Positions 52,035-64,000 of a stretch of DNA of 64,000 nucleotides are shown piece by piece. The first letter of the stretch is position 1. Each line of letters starts with the position of its first letter. This DNA is from Poecilobothrus nobilitatus (taxonomy: Eukaryota > Arthropoda > Insecta > Diptera > Dolichopodidae): positions 222,771,617-222,835,616 of the forward strand of contig OX352772.1 of the NCBI GenBank assembly GCA_947095535.1, given 5' to 3'. The notes beneath the pieces are model-generated. The model was not told the DNA's origin, did no database searches, and saw only the letters and a program-made list of their open reading frames with translations. A program made the position numbers and the translations under genes.

Positions 52035-53182
52035 TATACATTTCAAAATATTTTCATACATTTGAATTATATTGGATTGGTATATAAATATACATACTTT
52101 ATTAACTATAGCTATTTTAGAATAGAACGAGTAAGAGTGCAGTAGAGTAGACTGTATCAACTCTGCGATACCCGTGTGAACGTAGTATTTCCTGTTTCTA
52201 TAAAACTTGATCATCTTTTAAAAACATTCAGATGTTTTAGTACCGACGTTAACTATAGATATATATTTATGTAAATTGTGGAGTTGTATGATAGCTACCC
52301 AAATCTATTGGGCCTAGCATCATTAAGTTCCAAGAAATGCAAGAAGCCTGAACCGGCTGCTTTAGACCAATCAAATTTTACAAAAGTTTTTGGCATGTAA
52401 CTCGACACTTTTTCACTAAATTTCAGTTAGCTAGCTTCAATAGACACTGAGTTATTTTCATTTAAAAAGTTGTTGCACCAGCAGAACCAAATTTTACAAA
52501 AGCTGTTGCCATAAAACTGGACCATCATTTCTAAGATTTCCACTATTTTTCTTTTTTTATCTTGTAAACGATCTTCTTAGGTGTAGATTAAATCCACTTT
52601 CATCTATAAAAATACACTGTTTTCTTCTTGGTGCATTAGATATAAAATCTAATACGTAATATTTTTGTAATGCGATTGTTGAAACTGAAAATGATTTCTG
52701 GAGCTCACATCGCACTAATTTCAGTGTTATTTTTCGGTCTTCTTTTAGAGTCCTGTGTATTACTTATGAGATCAAACCTATTTCTTTCTTTTGAAGCTTT
52801 TTAAATAATCTTATATTATTTTATTGATTATTTTTTATTTTATTTAATATTTAATTAAAATTTGTAAAAATATATTATAATTATAGTACTTTAAATAAAA
52901 AGTCAACAAAAACTTGAATAAAATAGTTTTTATTTTATTTATAAAATGTAAAATATACTTGCACTTCACTCACATTTAATACAAAATCCATATTTAATAC
53001 AAAAACTTTTTGTTAAACGCAAAACTTGCATTTAAACGTAAAAACTTTTTATTAAAGAAAAAACTTGCATTTAAACGCAAAAACTTTTTTTAAACGAAAA
53101 ACTTGCATTTAAACGCAAAAACTTTTTATTAAACGAAAGACTTGCATTTAACCGAAAATCCTTTTACCTAAACGAAAAAAGG
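52035..53182. repeat. Block C copy 2, complete, ending in a minisatellite
   Basis: The one uninterrupted copy of block C. It follows the 5' side of the P-like element, includes a CGATACCCGTGTG Helentron-like motif near 52169 and ends with about four CTTGCATTTAAACG units (53020-53165) and then AACGAAAAAAGGTATAT. No coding frame. Confidence 0.75.
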
Positions 53183-53185
53183 TAT

Positions 53186-53500
53186 ATATAGATCATCTTG
53201 CTCCATATCTTTTGTTTTTAAAAAACTCTTTCTAGTTTCAATATTTTTGTTATTAAAAGCTTCTTTGAGCCTTTTTTTTTGCTGATGGTTCTTCACTTGA
53301 AGAAGAATGATTTCTTCTTGTTGTTGAAATGGTTGATGTTGTTGCTGTTGTGGTTGTTGTTGTTGGTGATGATGACGATGTTGTCGATGATGCGTCTGCG
53401 GTTGTTGTTGAGTTGTTATTCTTTTTCGTTTAATTGGGACCAACTTCTGTGTTGGTTCTATTTGTTGAGCATAGGCGAAAATCTCTGGTTTTCCATTTTG
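53186..53500 (-). pseudogene. Gln/His-rich Polinton gene, 5' part (fragment F3)
   Basis: Contains I-K-R-K-R-I-T-T-Q-Q, a Q/H tract, E-E-I-I-L-L-Q and, in one frame, K-S-F-L-K-T-K-D-M-E-Q-D. It shows that the two frames of 23543-24096 belong to one gene. Its own N-terminal part (M-E-N near 53496) is separated by a stop. Confidence 0.7.
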
Positions 53501-53709
53501 CTTTAGATTTTGCTGTTGAGCTTTCTTGCATTATTATGTTGAATTTATATATCTTAAGAAAGATTCCACTTTATTTATACTAAATTTTTCTTCTAAATAA
53601 TTGTATTATCATTGTTTAGAAATCAAAATCCTTAATAAAACTAGTTAAAAGCAATAACTTATTAATGTAATAAATTTTAATTGATAATAATAAAACTATA
53701 ATTTTTTTA

Positions 53710-53985
53710 AATAGCATTTTTTGCAACATTGTAGCATTTAACAGTGTTCTAAAGTTAAAATCTTTTACATAAATTCTAATTGCACTTTTTTATGAAAGAA
53801 TAATATTTTTTATTTACTTATTCCTAAATTATTTATTTTTATTAGTAAATATTTTTCTATTTTTATTTCTTCAAATAGTATTTTTACAACAATATTTAAC
53901 AGTGCTCTATAGTTAAGAAAAAATCTTTTACATACATTCTAATGATACGTTTTATGAAAGAATAAAATATTTACTTATCCATTGA
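53710..53985. repeat. Inverted equivalent of the integrase 3' tandem repeats
   Basis: Two units with TTTTATGAAAGAATA, fewer than the four in Polinton 1, so copy number varies between elements. Confidence 0.75.
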
Positions 53986-54155
53986 TTATGACTATTATCA
54001 AAGCCTAAATATTTCACATATACTCTATTGCCTTTTCGTTAATGAAAATATTGAAATGATGCCATGCCATGATGCCATCATGCCTCTAAAAAGGTCGAAA
54101 CTAGGCGATAAACAAATAATAATAAAATAATAATAATAATAGAAATATTAAAATA

Positions 54156-55107
54156 AAAACGAGGAAGAATACAGTTGCCTTTGTCAACTCTTAGATACCC
54201 GTACGAACTGTTATTATGTTCACAGCCTGTCACTCTGTTTATAATATTATTTTTTTAATATTTTAGTATTTTAAAATAATTTGGTTGAATTTTATAATTT
54301 CTAGAACTATGGCTTGTACATATATTCAAACTATATGTTTATACATTCTTCAAAAGCAGATTCTAACCTTTCACATAACGATTCTCAATCCAAAACTTTT
54401 TCAAATATTCTATAGTACCATTTAATACTAAGCGGTAAATGTATATTAAATTTACTTAGTACAAAATAGTAAATATAATTTTAAATATTATAATATATTA
54501 TATTTAAATATTCCATTGACAGAATAATTTCTTATAAGTACAATAAAATACATATATGTATGTAAATACGGCGCTATATAATATACATCTATACTCTTAT
54601 CATTCATTCACTAATGACATATACGATAATGTAAATAAATATGATATTATATAAGTATGTATATATATCAATATCATATAAATTAAAATTCTTCAAGTAA
54701 CCGTTATGTTGTTTATTTATTTACATTTTTTTGTACTACGCATTATATCCTCAACAATTTCAAATTATCGAGTAAAACAAATGCAAAAAATTTGTTGAAG
54801 AAATTTGTTAGAAAATTTGGAAAAATCAAGTAACACTTTCGTCAATTATAAAGTAACCCTATATTATTAAAAAAAGTTGTTAACAAAAATAAGAGTATAA
54901 TGTTGAAGATTTAATTTTTGTGTATTACTTCAAAAAAATTTTAACACGTGTTCAAGTTACAGGTGTTTAAAAATAGGAAATTTTCAGTTTTTGACCCATT
55001 ACAGCTCCTAAACGGGGGGTGATACAAAAAAAATTTCTGAAATGACTCATACTTATTTTCAAAGATCTAACTTTTGTCAAAATTTCAAGTTTCCAACTTA
55101 AACCGTT
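54156..55107 (+). mobile_element. Helentron/DINE-like element A4, 3'-truncated
   Basis: Matches A1 from its start to about 2920 (GTTTTCAACTTTAACCGTT) and is then cut off. The next 85 bp (55108-55193) is a patchwork of short copies of A-type sequence (TTTTGTACTAAGTAAATTTAATATAC, repeated), typical of a repaired junction. The 115 bp before it holds only ATA microsatellite. Confidence 0.65.
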
Positions 55108-55193
55108 AATATTTTGTAATATATTAATAATATTTTGTACTAAGTAAATTTAATATACATTTACCGCTTAAATTTAATATACATAATACGCAA

Positions 55194-55528
55194 CGTTCCC
55201 AAAAGTTGGTAATTCATTTGTGTACGATATATCGAAATACAAGAAGAGCACTAACATCTTTCTTCAAAATAACTATCCAAATTTTTCCTTTCATCCTCCA
55301 TAATCCCAATTTTTCTATATTCAAACACCCAAATAATCCTTCCCCCATCCTTTTCCCCAAAACCAAGTACATTATATTATTATGTATTAAAGGACCAATC
55401 CTATAGTTTTGTTTTAAAGGGGGAGGTTTTGGTTGGTTAGAGTCCAACACTACTCAGAGGAATCTCGTGCAGTTCCTTTGAGTGACCTTTGATGTTTTCC
55501 ACCCTCCCTCGTAAAAAAAAAAAAAAAA
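55194..55528 (+). mobile_element. LINE 3' end with poly(A), first array junction
   Basis: Same sequence as 59361-59698: last codons of the LINE protein (L-V-I-H-L-C), a 3' UTR, and a 16-A tail. It is the last 335 bp of a LINE whose body is missing here. Confidence 0.85.
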
Positions 55529-56538
55529 TTAATATAAACAAATTAAGTATCTTAATTAACAACATAACATTTTCGAGCGTTATTAAAAAAACAGAAATAA
55601 TCTTCTCCATACGACAATCATTATGTTATCACTCAGGAATGCATTCCTAACCTGTGGTGTACCTACATAGGATGTATGTGTATAATATATTTCTCAAAAA
55701 ATATCATTGAAATACGAGTATATACATACTATATACAATTTAAAATATATAGTTTAAAAATACTATAAACACAATCAATTAAATTAGAAAACATATTCAC
55801 ATTTTTGTACAGTATTTAATCAAAAATGAGTCCATATACATATTTAAAGAACAGAAAACCTTACATTCTTATGCGTTTCCTATGCATTTATTATACAGTT
55901 CTTACATATATTTTTAGCCTTATTCAATATTCAATTTCTGGTTGATTTATAAAGGTAAAAAACAATCCTGCCTTTTTTATATTAAAAATATTATGTTAAA
56001 CAAACCCTGAGATGTATGCATTTAAAAAGAAGCTTTTTTAAAATTTGAACCATTTAAACGGTAAGACTACATAAAAAAGTTGTTCGACAACACACCTTTT
56101 CTAAGTGACCTATGCATGGTTTATATTTCACTGCTCTTTAGTAAACAGAGTATAAATTTTGTAAACAGACCGACGGACCGAGTGAAACTAATAGCAAATA
56201 TTTGAAAATGTGCTTAAAAGGCCAATTCATAAAAATATGACGTGACATTACTTAAGAAAAAAATGTATTACATTATGGTTTTTTATAATAATTGAAATGA
56301 ATTTTATGTTTCAATATTAGCGAATATATTGTGGAAACTGACTTGGCCCTTATAGTATAGGTACTCAATAGATTACTGAATCCTTTAAAGATTTTTTGTA
56401 AACGAATTGTCTCTAATTCTTCGTTCTGTTTATTCAATTTGCCAAAAAAAAAATTGTATGAAATATAATTAAATAATATTAATTAAATGTAACAAAAATA
56501 TTAACTACCAGCATCTGCATATGCATAGTAATAATTAA
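55529..56538. repeat. Array spacer containing a degenerate D-type Helentron end
   Basis: No genes. 56040-56213 resembles the end of D1/D2 (CTACAT-AAAAAGTTGTTC, GACGGACCGAGTGAAACTAATA, GAAAATGTGCTTA). The rest is AT-rich. Repeated at 59699-60707 and, from its middle, at 61986-62578. Confidence 0.6.
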
Positions 56539-57294
56539 CAAAAATTAAAGCTTCAACATTATACTCTTATTTCTGTTAATAACTTTTTTTTAAAAATATA
56601 GGGTTACTTTATAATTGACGAAAGTGTTACTTGATTTTTTCAAATTTTCTAACAAATTTTTTGCATTTTGTTTTACTCGATAATTTGAAATTGTTGAGCA
56701 TGTAATGCGTAGTACATAAAAATGTAAATAAATATACAACATAACGGTTGCTTGAAGAATTTTTATTTATATGATGTTAATATATATACATACTTATATA
56801 ATATCATGTTTATTTACATATCGTATATGTCATTAGTGAATGAATGATAAGAGTATAGATGTATATTATATAGCGCCGTATTTACATACATATATGTATT
56901 TTATTGTACTTATAAGAAATTATTCTGTCAATGGAATATTTAAATATAATATAATATAATATTTAAAATTATATTTACTATTTTGTACTAAGTAAATTTA
57001 ATATACATTTACCGCTTAGTATTAAATGGTACTATAGAATATTTGAAAAAGTTTTGGATTGATAATCGTTATGTGAAAGGTTAGAATCTGCTTTTGAAGA
57101 ATGTACATATAAACATATAGTTTGAATATATGTACAACCCATAGTTCTAGAAATTATAAAATTCACCCAAATTATTTTAAAATACTAAAATATTAAAAAA
57201 ATAATATTGTGAGCAGAGTGACAGGCTGTGAACATACTAACGGTTCGTACGGGTATCTAAGAGTTGACAAAGGCAGCTGTATTCTTCCTCGTTT
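56539..57294 (-). mobile_element. Helentron/DINE-like element A5 (5' half), array unit 1
   Basis: Inverted match to the first half of A1, ending TTCTTCCTCGTTTTTT. Identical partners at 60708-61463 and 62579-63334 are the same insertion copied with the tandem unit. Confidence 0.65.
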
Positions 57295-57540
57295 TTTATT
57301 AAAAAAAAATAGTTGTATCACTTGTAATGTTCTACCACTACATGTTTTATTTGCCATTAATCTAGGTAATTTTTGAGCTACATGGACATGAATATACTCA
57401 AAATAAACGAGGTGAAATTAATAAAATTGAGTAGTTAATACCGACATTTTTTTAATAAAAGGGTAAAAAAATCTTTTTAATAAAAAATTGAAGAAAATTT
57501 TAGTTTAAATAATAATATCTCTTGAGAACCATGATATGAC

Positions 57541-59698
57541 CATAGTCTTGGTTCAATTGCATTTGCAAAGAAACAATTTTTAAAAAGGTGGAGGCTTTTA
57601 AACTGTATCAAAGCAATAGGTCGGAGGCTCTCAGGGCAAACTATATAGTGGTTCGAAACAGGTGTAAGAGAGTTATCAACAGGCAAAAATTCTTATTCAA
57701 CCTAAAGTTGAAACGCAAACTTATTCACATGCCTAAGAATAGCAAATCCTTTTGGTCATTTGCAAAAAGTTTAAAAGAGGACGCTAGCGGGTCTTCTTTT
57801 CCTCCGCTTGTTGATATTAATAACATGATTGTGTCAGATTCCAAAGAGAAAGCGAACTTGTTTGGCAAGCAGTTCTCTTTCAACTCGACACTGCCTCAGT
57901 CAACTTTAATGCCATATTTTACTCTTTCGGTAAAATATACTTTAGGACAAGAGCAGTGATGAAAATCTAGAAAATCTCGATGCAAAAAATCAGCCGGTCT
58001 AGATGGTATCACTACCATGGTTCTTAAAAATACCTATTCAAGTATTTCAAAACCTCTACGCAACCTTTTTTATCTTTCCTTTACTTTGGGTATTCACCCT
58101 ACCCAATGGAAGGTTGCGCATGTTTTCTAAATTCTAAAAAAAGGTAATAAAAGCGATCCCTCTAACTACCGTCCTATTGCTATAACCTCTGTTCTTTCCA
58201 AAGTAATGGAAAAAATAGTAAACCAGAAACTTTTGAAATATCTGGATCGTAGAGGTTTGCTTCATGATGGACAATACGGGTTCAAAGCCGGTCGTTCAAC
58301 CGGTGATCTCATGACTTACCTTTGCGAAAAGTTGAATATCAGCCTTCACCATTCTGGTGAATCTGATATAGTGGCTCTGGATATTTCTAAAGCGTTCGAT
58401 CGAGTCTGGCATGATGCAAAATTCAAAGCGTGCTAAGGTATAGTCTTTCTAAAATGGATTGGAGATTTCCTTTCGAATCGCATGATTCGGGTACTTGTCG
58501 ATGGTTATTCATCTGACAATTTTATAATTAATGCTGGTGTCCGTCTGGAATCGGTTTTGTCCCCCACTCTCTTCTAAATATTTATCAATGACCTACTTTT
58601 AATTACCTCCAATCCAATCCATAATTTCGCAGATGACGGCACCCTTGTAGCTTCCTATGAATTTCATAGCGTCTGTGGTATTAATCACTAAATTAATAGA
58701 ACAGCAAGAAACTTCACTATCAGTGAGCTAAATAATGATTTAGCGAAAATCCAAAAATGAGGTGAAATTAACAGAGTTGATTTCAACACTAATAAAACGC
58801 AATGTTGTTTAATCTCTCGTAAAGTAGCTACTACTACACCCAACCTGACTTTTCAGGGTGAAGCTTTGCAGCACTGAACAGATTTAAACATTCTGGGCAT
58901 CGAGTTAAATCAAAAATTGACCTGGTCAAATCATATTTTTGGTATAGCTAAAGATGCTGCCAAATGTCTAGGTTTCTTGTACCGCTGTAAAGCTTACGTC
59001 TTTTCTCCTTCCGATCTTCTCAACATCGATAAAATGTACATTAGTCCTAAAATGGAGTATAACGCACATATTTGGGCTTCAGCGCCCCAAACAGGGCTGG
59101 GTTATCTCGACAAAGTGCAAAACAGAGCTATTCCCCTTATTGGTGACATCACTCCACTTTGTCATCACCGTACTGTTGGGTCATTGACCCTTTTTTATAG
59201 ATACCTTGTAGGGGTGAACACCTGTTCTAAAGAAATAAAACAATTGATGCCTCCACTCAAAGTTTTCCAAAGTGAAACGAGGAGTGCAACAGATGCCCAC
59301 CCATACACTGTCGAACTGGCAAGATGGTGCAATACAGCATTCGGAAATTCGTTTGTCATGCGTTCCCAAAAGTTGGTAATTCATTTGTGTACGATATATC
59401 GAAATACAAGAAGAGCACTAACATCTTTCTTCAAAATAACTATCCAAATTTTTCCTTTCATCCTCCATAATCCCAATTTTACTATATTCAAACACCCAAA
59501 TAATCCTTCCCCCATCCTTTTCCCCAAAACCAAGCTGTACATTATATTATTATGTATTAAAGGACGAATCCTATAGTTTGGCTTTAAAGGGGGAGGTTTT
59601 GGTTGGTTAGAGTCCAACACTACTCAGAGGAACCTCGTGCAGTTCCTTTGAGTGACCTTTGATGTTTTCCACCCTCCCTCGTAAAAAAAAAAAAAAAA
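57541..59698 (+). pseudogene. Jockey/CR1-like LINE reverse transcriptase, 5'-truncated and degenerate
   Basis: Non-LTR retrotransposon ORF2 remnant. It lacks the endonuclease and begins in the linker before the RT (E-A-F-K-L-Y-Q-S-N). RT motifs read across several frames: S-N-Y-R-P-I-A-I-T-S-V near 58150, G-Q-Y-G-F-K-A-G-R-S-T near 58270, A-L-D-I-S-K-A-F-D-R-V-W-H (catalytic Asp present) near 58375, and F-A-D-D near 58628. The C-terminal region (58917-59576) ends in the conserved D-A-H-P-Y-T-V-E-L and a 3' UTR with 16 A. At least six stops or frame breaks. Clade assignment is by general motif resemblance only. Confidence 0.8.
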
Positions 59699-60707
59699 TT
59701 AATATAAACAAATTAAGTATCTTAATTAACAACATAACATTTTCGAGCGTTATTAAAAAACGGAAATAATCTTCTCCATACGACAATCATTATGTTATCA
59801 TTCAGGAATGCATTCCTAACCTGTGGTGTACCTACATAGGATGTATGTGTATAATATATTTCTCAAAAAATATCATTGAAATACGAGTATATACATACTA
59901 TATACAATTTAAAATATATAGTTTAAAAATACTATAAACACAATCAATTAAATTAGAAAACATATTCACATTTTTGTACAGTATTTAATCAAAAATGAGT
60001 TCATATACATATTTAAAGAACAGAAAACCTTACATTCTTATGCGTTTCCTATGCATTCATTATACAGTTCTTACATATATTTTTAGCCTTATTCAATATT
60101 CAATTTCTGGTTGATTTATAAAGGTAAAAAACAATTCTGCCTTTTTTATATTAAAAATATTATGTTAAACAGACCCTGAGATGTATGCATTTAAAAAGAA
60201 GCTTTTTTAAAATTTGAACCATTTAAACGGGAAGACTACATAAAAAAGTTGTTCGACAACACACCTTTTCTAAGTGACCTATGCATGGTTTATATTTCAC
60301 TGCTCTTTAGTAAACAGAGTATAAATTTTGTAAACAGACCGACGGACCGAGTGAAACTAATAGCAAATATTTGAAAATGTGCTTAAAAGGCCAATTCATA
60401 AAAATATGACGTGACATTACTTAAGAAAAAAATGTATTACATTATGGTTTTTTATAATAATTGAAATGAATTTTATGTTTCAATATTAGCGAATATATTG
60501 TGGAAACTGACTTGGCCCTTATAGTATAGGTACTCAATAGATTACTGAATCCTTTAAAGATTTTTTGTAAACGAATTGTCTCTAATTCTTCGTTCTGTTT
60601 ATTCAATTTGCCAAAAAAAAAATTGTATGAAATATAATTAAATAATATTAATTAAATGTAACAAAAATATTAACTACCAGCATCTGCATATGCATAGTAA
60701 TAATTAA
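59699..60707. repeat. Array spacer, unit 2
   Basis: Nearly identical to 55529-56538 (a few substitutions, for example at the CTCAGG/TTCAGG and ACGGT/ACGGG sites). No genes. Confidence 0.8.
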
Positions 60708-61463
60708 CAAAAATTAAAGCTTCAACATTATACTCTTATTTCTGTTAATAACTTTTTTTTAAAAATATAGGGTTACTTTATAATTGACGAAAGTGTTACT
60801 TGATTTTTTCAAATTTTCTAACAAATTTTTTGCATTTTGTTTTACTCGATAATTTGAAATTGTTGAGCATGTAATGCGTAGTACATAAAAATGTAAATAA
60901 ATATACAACATAACGGTTGCTTGAAGAATTTTTATTTATATGATGTTAATATATATACATACTTATATAATATCATGTTTATTTACATATCGTATATGTC
61001 ATTAGTGAATGAATGATAAGAGTATAGATGTATATTATATAGCGCCGTATTTACATACATATATGTATTTTATTGTACTTATAAGAAATTATTCTGTCAA
61101 TGGAATATTTAAATATAATATAATATAATATTTAAAATTATATTTACTATTTTGTACTAAGTAAATTTAATATACATTTACCGCTTAGTATTAAATGGTA
61201 CTATAGAATATTTGAAAAAGTTTTGGATTGATAATCGTTATGTGAAAGGTTAGAATCTGCTTTTGAAGAATGTACATATAAACATATAGTTTGAATATAT
61301 GTACAACCCATAGTTCTAGAAATTATAAAATTCACCCAAATTATTTTAAAATACTAAAATATTAAAAAAATAATATTGTGAGCAGAGTGACAGGCTGTGA
61401 ACATACTAACGGTTCGTACGGGTATCTAAGAGTTGACAAAGGCAGCTGTATTCTTCCTCGTTT
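60708..61463 (-). mobile_element. Helentron/DINE-like half element, array unit 2
   Basis: Same as 56539-57294, offset by 4169 bp; carried along by tandem duplication and not a separate insertion. Confidence 0.65.
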
Positions 61464-61709
61464 TTTATTAAAAAAAAATAGTTGTATCACTTGTAATGTT
61501 CTACCACTACATGTTTTATTTGCCATTAATCTAGGTAATTTTTGAGCTACATGGACATGAATATACTCAAAATAAACGAGGTGAAATTAATAAAATTGAG
61601 TAGTTAATACCGACATTTTTTTAATAAAAGGGTAAAAAAATCTTTTTAATAAAAAATTGAAGAAAATTTTAGTTTAAATAATAATATCTCTTGAGAACCA
61701 TGATATGAC

Positions 61710-61985
61710 CATAGTCTTGGTTCAATTGCATTTGCAAAGAAACAATTTTTAAAAAGGTGGAGGCTTTTAAACTGTATCAAAGCAATAGGTCGGAGGCTCT
61801 CAGGGCAAACTATATAGTGGTTCGAAACAGGTGTAAGAGAGTTATCAACAGGCAAAAATTCTTATTCAACCTAAAGTTGAAACGCAAACTTATTCACATG
61901 CCTAAGAATAGCAAATCCTTTTGGTCATTTGCAAAAAGTTTAAAAGAGGACGCTAGCGGGTCTTCTTTTCCTCCGCTTGTTGATA
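61710..61985 (+). pseudogene. LINE body fragment, array unit 2, truncated by deletion
   Basis: Same start as 57541 onward, but cut after P-P-L-V-D-I and joined to spacer sequence at a short shared GTTGAT. The RT domain is missing. Confidence 0.8.
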
Positions 61986-62578
61986 TTTATAAAGGTAAAA
62001 AACAATTCTGCCTTTTTTATATTAAAAATATTATGTTAAACAGACCCTGAGATGTATGCATTTAAAAAGAAGCTTTTTTAAAATTTGAACCATTTAAACG
62101 GGAAGACTACATAAAAAAGTTGTTCGACAACACACCTTTTCTAAGTGACCTATGCATGGTTTATATTTCACTGCTCTTTAGTAAACAGAGTATAAATTTT
62201 GTAAACAGACCGACGGACCGAGTGAAACTAATAGCAAATATTTGAAAATGTGCTTAAAAGGCCAATTCATAAAAATATGACGTGACATTACTTAAGAAAA
62301 AAATGTATTACATTATGGTTTTTTATAATAATTGAAATGAATTTTATGTTTCAATATTAGCGAATATATTGTGGAAACTGACTTGGCCCTTATAGTATAG
62401 GTACTCAATAGATTACTGAATCCTTTAAAGATTTTTTGTAAACGAATTGTCTCTAATTCTTCGTTCTGTTTATTCAATTTGCCAAAAAAAAAATTGTATG
62501 AAATATAATTAAATAATATTAATTAAATGTAACAAAAATATTAACTACCAGCATCTGCATATGCATAGTAATAATTAA
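61986..62578. repeat. Array spacer, unit 3 (partial)
   Basis: Equivalent to 60115-60707; begins directly at the deletion junction. It includes the degenerate D-type Helentron end. No genes. Confidence 0.8.
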
Positions 62579-63334
62579 CAAAAATTAAAGCTTCAACATT
62601 ATACTCTTATTTCTGTTAATAACTTTTTTTTAAAAATATAGGGTTACTTTATAATTGACGAAAGTGTTACTTGATTTTTTCAAATTTTCTAACAAATTTT
62701 TTGCATTTTGTTTTACTCGATAATTTGAAATTGTTGAGCATGTAATGCGTAGTACATAAAAATGTAAATAAATATACAACATAACGGTTGCTTGAAGAAT
62801 TTTTATTTATATGATGTTAATATATATACATACTTATATAATATCATGTTTATTTACATATCGTATATGTCATTAGTGAATGAATGATAAGAGTATAGAT
62901 GTATATTATATAGCGCCGTATTTACATACATATATGTATTTTATTGTACTTATAAGAAATTATTCTGTCAATGGAATATTTAAATATAATATAATATAAT
63001 ATTTAAAATTATATTTACTATTTTGTACTAAGTAAATTTAATATACATTTACCGCTTAGTATTAAATGGTACTATAGAATATTTGAAAAAGTTTTGGATT
63101 GATAATCGTTATGTGAAAGGTTAGAATCTGCTTTTGAAGAATGTACATATAAACATATAGTTTGAATATATGTACAACCCATAGTTCTAGAAATTATAAA
63201 ATTCACCCAAATTATTTTAAAATACTAAAATATTAAAAAAATAATATTGTGAGCAGAGTGACAGGCTGTGAACATACTAACGGTTCGTACGGGTATCTAA
63301 GAGTTGACAAAGGCAGCTGTATTCTTCCTCGTTT
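62579..63334 (-). mobile_element. Helentron/DINE-like half element, array unit 3
   Basis: Same as 60708-61463, offset by 1871 bp. Confidence 0.65.
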
Positions 63335-63580
63335 TTTATTAAAAAAAAATAGTTGTATCACTTGTAATGTTCTACCACTACATGTTTTATTTGCCATTAA
63401 TCTAGGTAATTTTTGAGCTACATGGACATGAATATACTCAAAATAAACGAGGTGAAATTAATAAAATTGAGTAGTTAATACCGACATTTTTTTAATAAAA
63501 GGGTAAAAAAATCTTTTTAATAAAAAATTGAAGAAAATTTTAGTTTAAATAATAATATCTCTTGAGAACCATGATATGAC

Positions 63581-64000
63581 CATAGTCTTGGTTCAATTGC
63601 ATTTGCAAAGAAACAATTTTTAAAAAGGTGGAGGCTTTTAAACTGTATCAAAGCAATAGGTCGGAGGCTCTCAGGGCAAACTATATAGTGGTTCGAAACA
63701 GGTGTAAGAGAGTTATCAACAGGCAAAAATTCTTATTCAACCTAAAGTTGAAACGCAAACTTATTCACATGCCTAAGAATAGCAAATCCTTTTGGTCATT
63801 TGCAAAAAGTTTAAAAGAGGACGCTAGCGGGTCTTCTTTTCCTCCGCTTGTTGATATTAATAACATGATTGTGTCAGATTCCAAAGAGAAAGCGAACTTG
63901 TTTGGCAAGCAGTTCTCTTTCAACTCGACACTGCCTCAGTCAACTTTAATGCCATATTTTACTCTTTCGGTAAAATATACTTTAGGACAAGAGCAGTGAT
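63581..64000 (+). pseudogene. LINE body fragment, array unit 3, running off the window
   Basis: Same as 57541-57960 and, unlike unit 2, continues beyond P-P-L-V-D-I through the frame that ends near 63999, so the long form resumes after the short unit. Confidence 0.8.

Larger units (their letters stand above)
53183..54040 (-). mobile_element. Polinton fragment F3 (inverted)
   Basis: Reverse-orientation match to Polinton 1 from about 23868 down to 22622: start of the Gln-rich gene, the tandem-repeat region and the last chromodomain codons of the integrase. Both ends truncated. Confidence 0.85.
55194..64000. repeat. Tandem array of LINE plus Helentron-like units
   Basis: The unit consists of LINE 3' end, spacer, half Helentron-like element and LINE body. 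The first period is 4167-4169 bp (55195 to 59362; 57588 to 61757) and the second 1871 bp (61757 to 63628), because 2298 bp is missing at 61985. The copies are nearly identical. The array runs off the right edge of the window. Confidence 0.92.

Noticed and set aside
53279..53506. Leu-rich frame resembling a membrane helix protein
   Set aside because: It is the complementary strand of the Gln/His tract; CAA and CAG codons read as TTG and CTG.
55206..55450. Frames in the LINE 3' UTR on both strands
   Set aside because: Located after the LINE protein end and before the poly(A); no motif, and explained by the UTR sequence.
57477..57686. Minus-strand 69-codon frame, repeated at 61646 and 63517
   Set aside because: Antisense to the LINE reading frame; its repetition only reflects the tandem array.

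Overview
The window is AT-rich eukaryotic DNA made almost entirely of nested transposable elements; I see no convincing host gene, tRNA, rRNA or CRISPR array. An insect genome is the best fit: it carries an errantivirus (Gypsy-type element with env), Polintons (Mavericks), a P-element-like transposon with a THAP domain, a mariner, a TIR transposon with a DUF7869-type transposase (possibly Sola), Helentron/DINE-like elements with GACGG-repeat tails, and a Jockey/CR1-like LINE. The species cannot be read from the sequence. A 200-N assembly gap lies at 34984-35183.

Layout. 1-8685: a P-like element (minus strand) and its flanking block C, split by a 4.88-kb TIR transposon (296-5171, itself split by a Helentron-like element at 1955-3531) and by a second Helentron-like element (5829-7550). 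8686-11925: Polinton fragment F2. 11985-16368: P-like copy 1, split by a Helentron-like element. 16369-29606: Polinton 1, nearly complete, with TIRs and a 6-bp target duplication. 29613-30656: the rest of block C. 30657-30743: a tiny Polinton remnant. 30744-47966: an errantivirus on the minus strand, interrupted by Polinton 2 (35184-45092) and by the gap. 47967-53182: P-like copy 2 with a mariner inside, then block C again. 53183-54040: inverted Polinton fragment F3. 54156-64000: Helentron-like pieces and a tandem array built from a degenerate LINE plus Helentron-like spacer.

Polinton gene set. The left half (plus strand in Polinton 1) carries polB, an rve integrase with chromodomain, a Gln/His-rich protein and a small acidic protein. 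The right half (minus strand) carries an unknown protein of about 175 aa, the adenain-like cysteine protease, a 110-aa protein, the double-jelly-roll major capsid protein, a basic core-like protein and the penton-like minor capsid protein. Polinton 2 adds an 84-aa protein, a basic 107-129-aa protein with a hydrophobic tail, the FtsK/HerA-type packaging ATPase and a divergent plus-strand gene. Integration (integrase), protein-primed replication (PolB) and virion assembly (protease, capsid proteins, ATPase) are the expected division of labour. Almost every copy carries breaks, so none looks autonomous.

Most notable observations: in Polinton 1 the penton gene is fused at its 5' end to the terminal repeat, which supplies its start codon, and the ATPase region is missing; both capsid genes share the same +1 frame break; the two Polintons switch abruptly from divergent to near-identical inside the protease gene; two Polinton genes not usually linked (the 110-aa protein and the gene beside the ATPase) look like paralogues; PolB carries a Vsr-like nuclease segment; and several insertions can be dated relative to each other because uninterrupted sibling copies (empty sites) are present in the same window.
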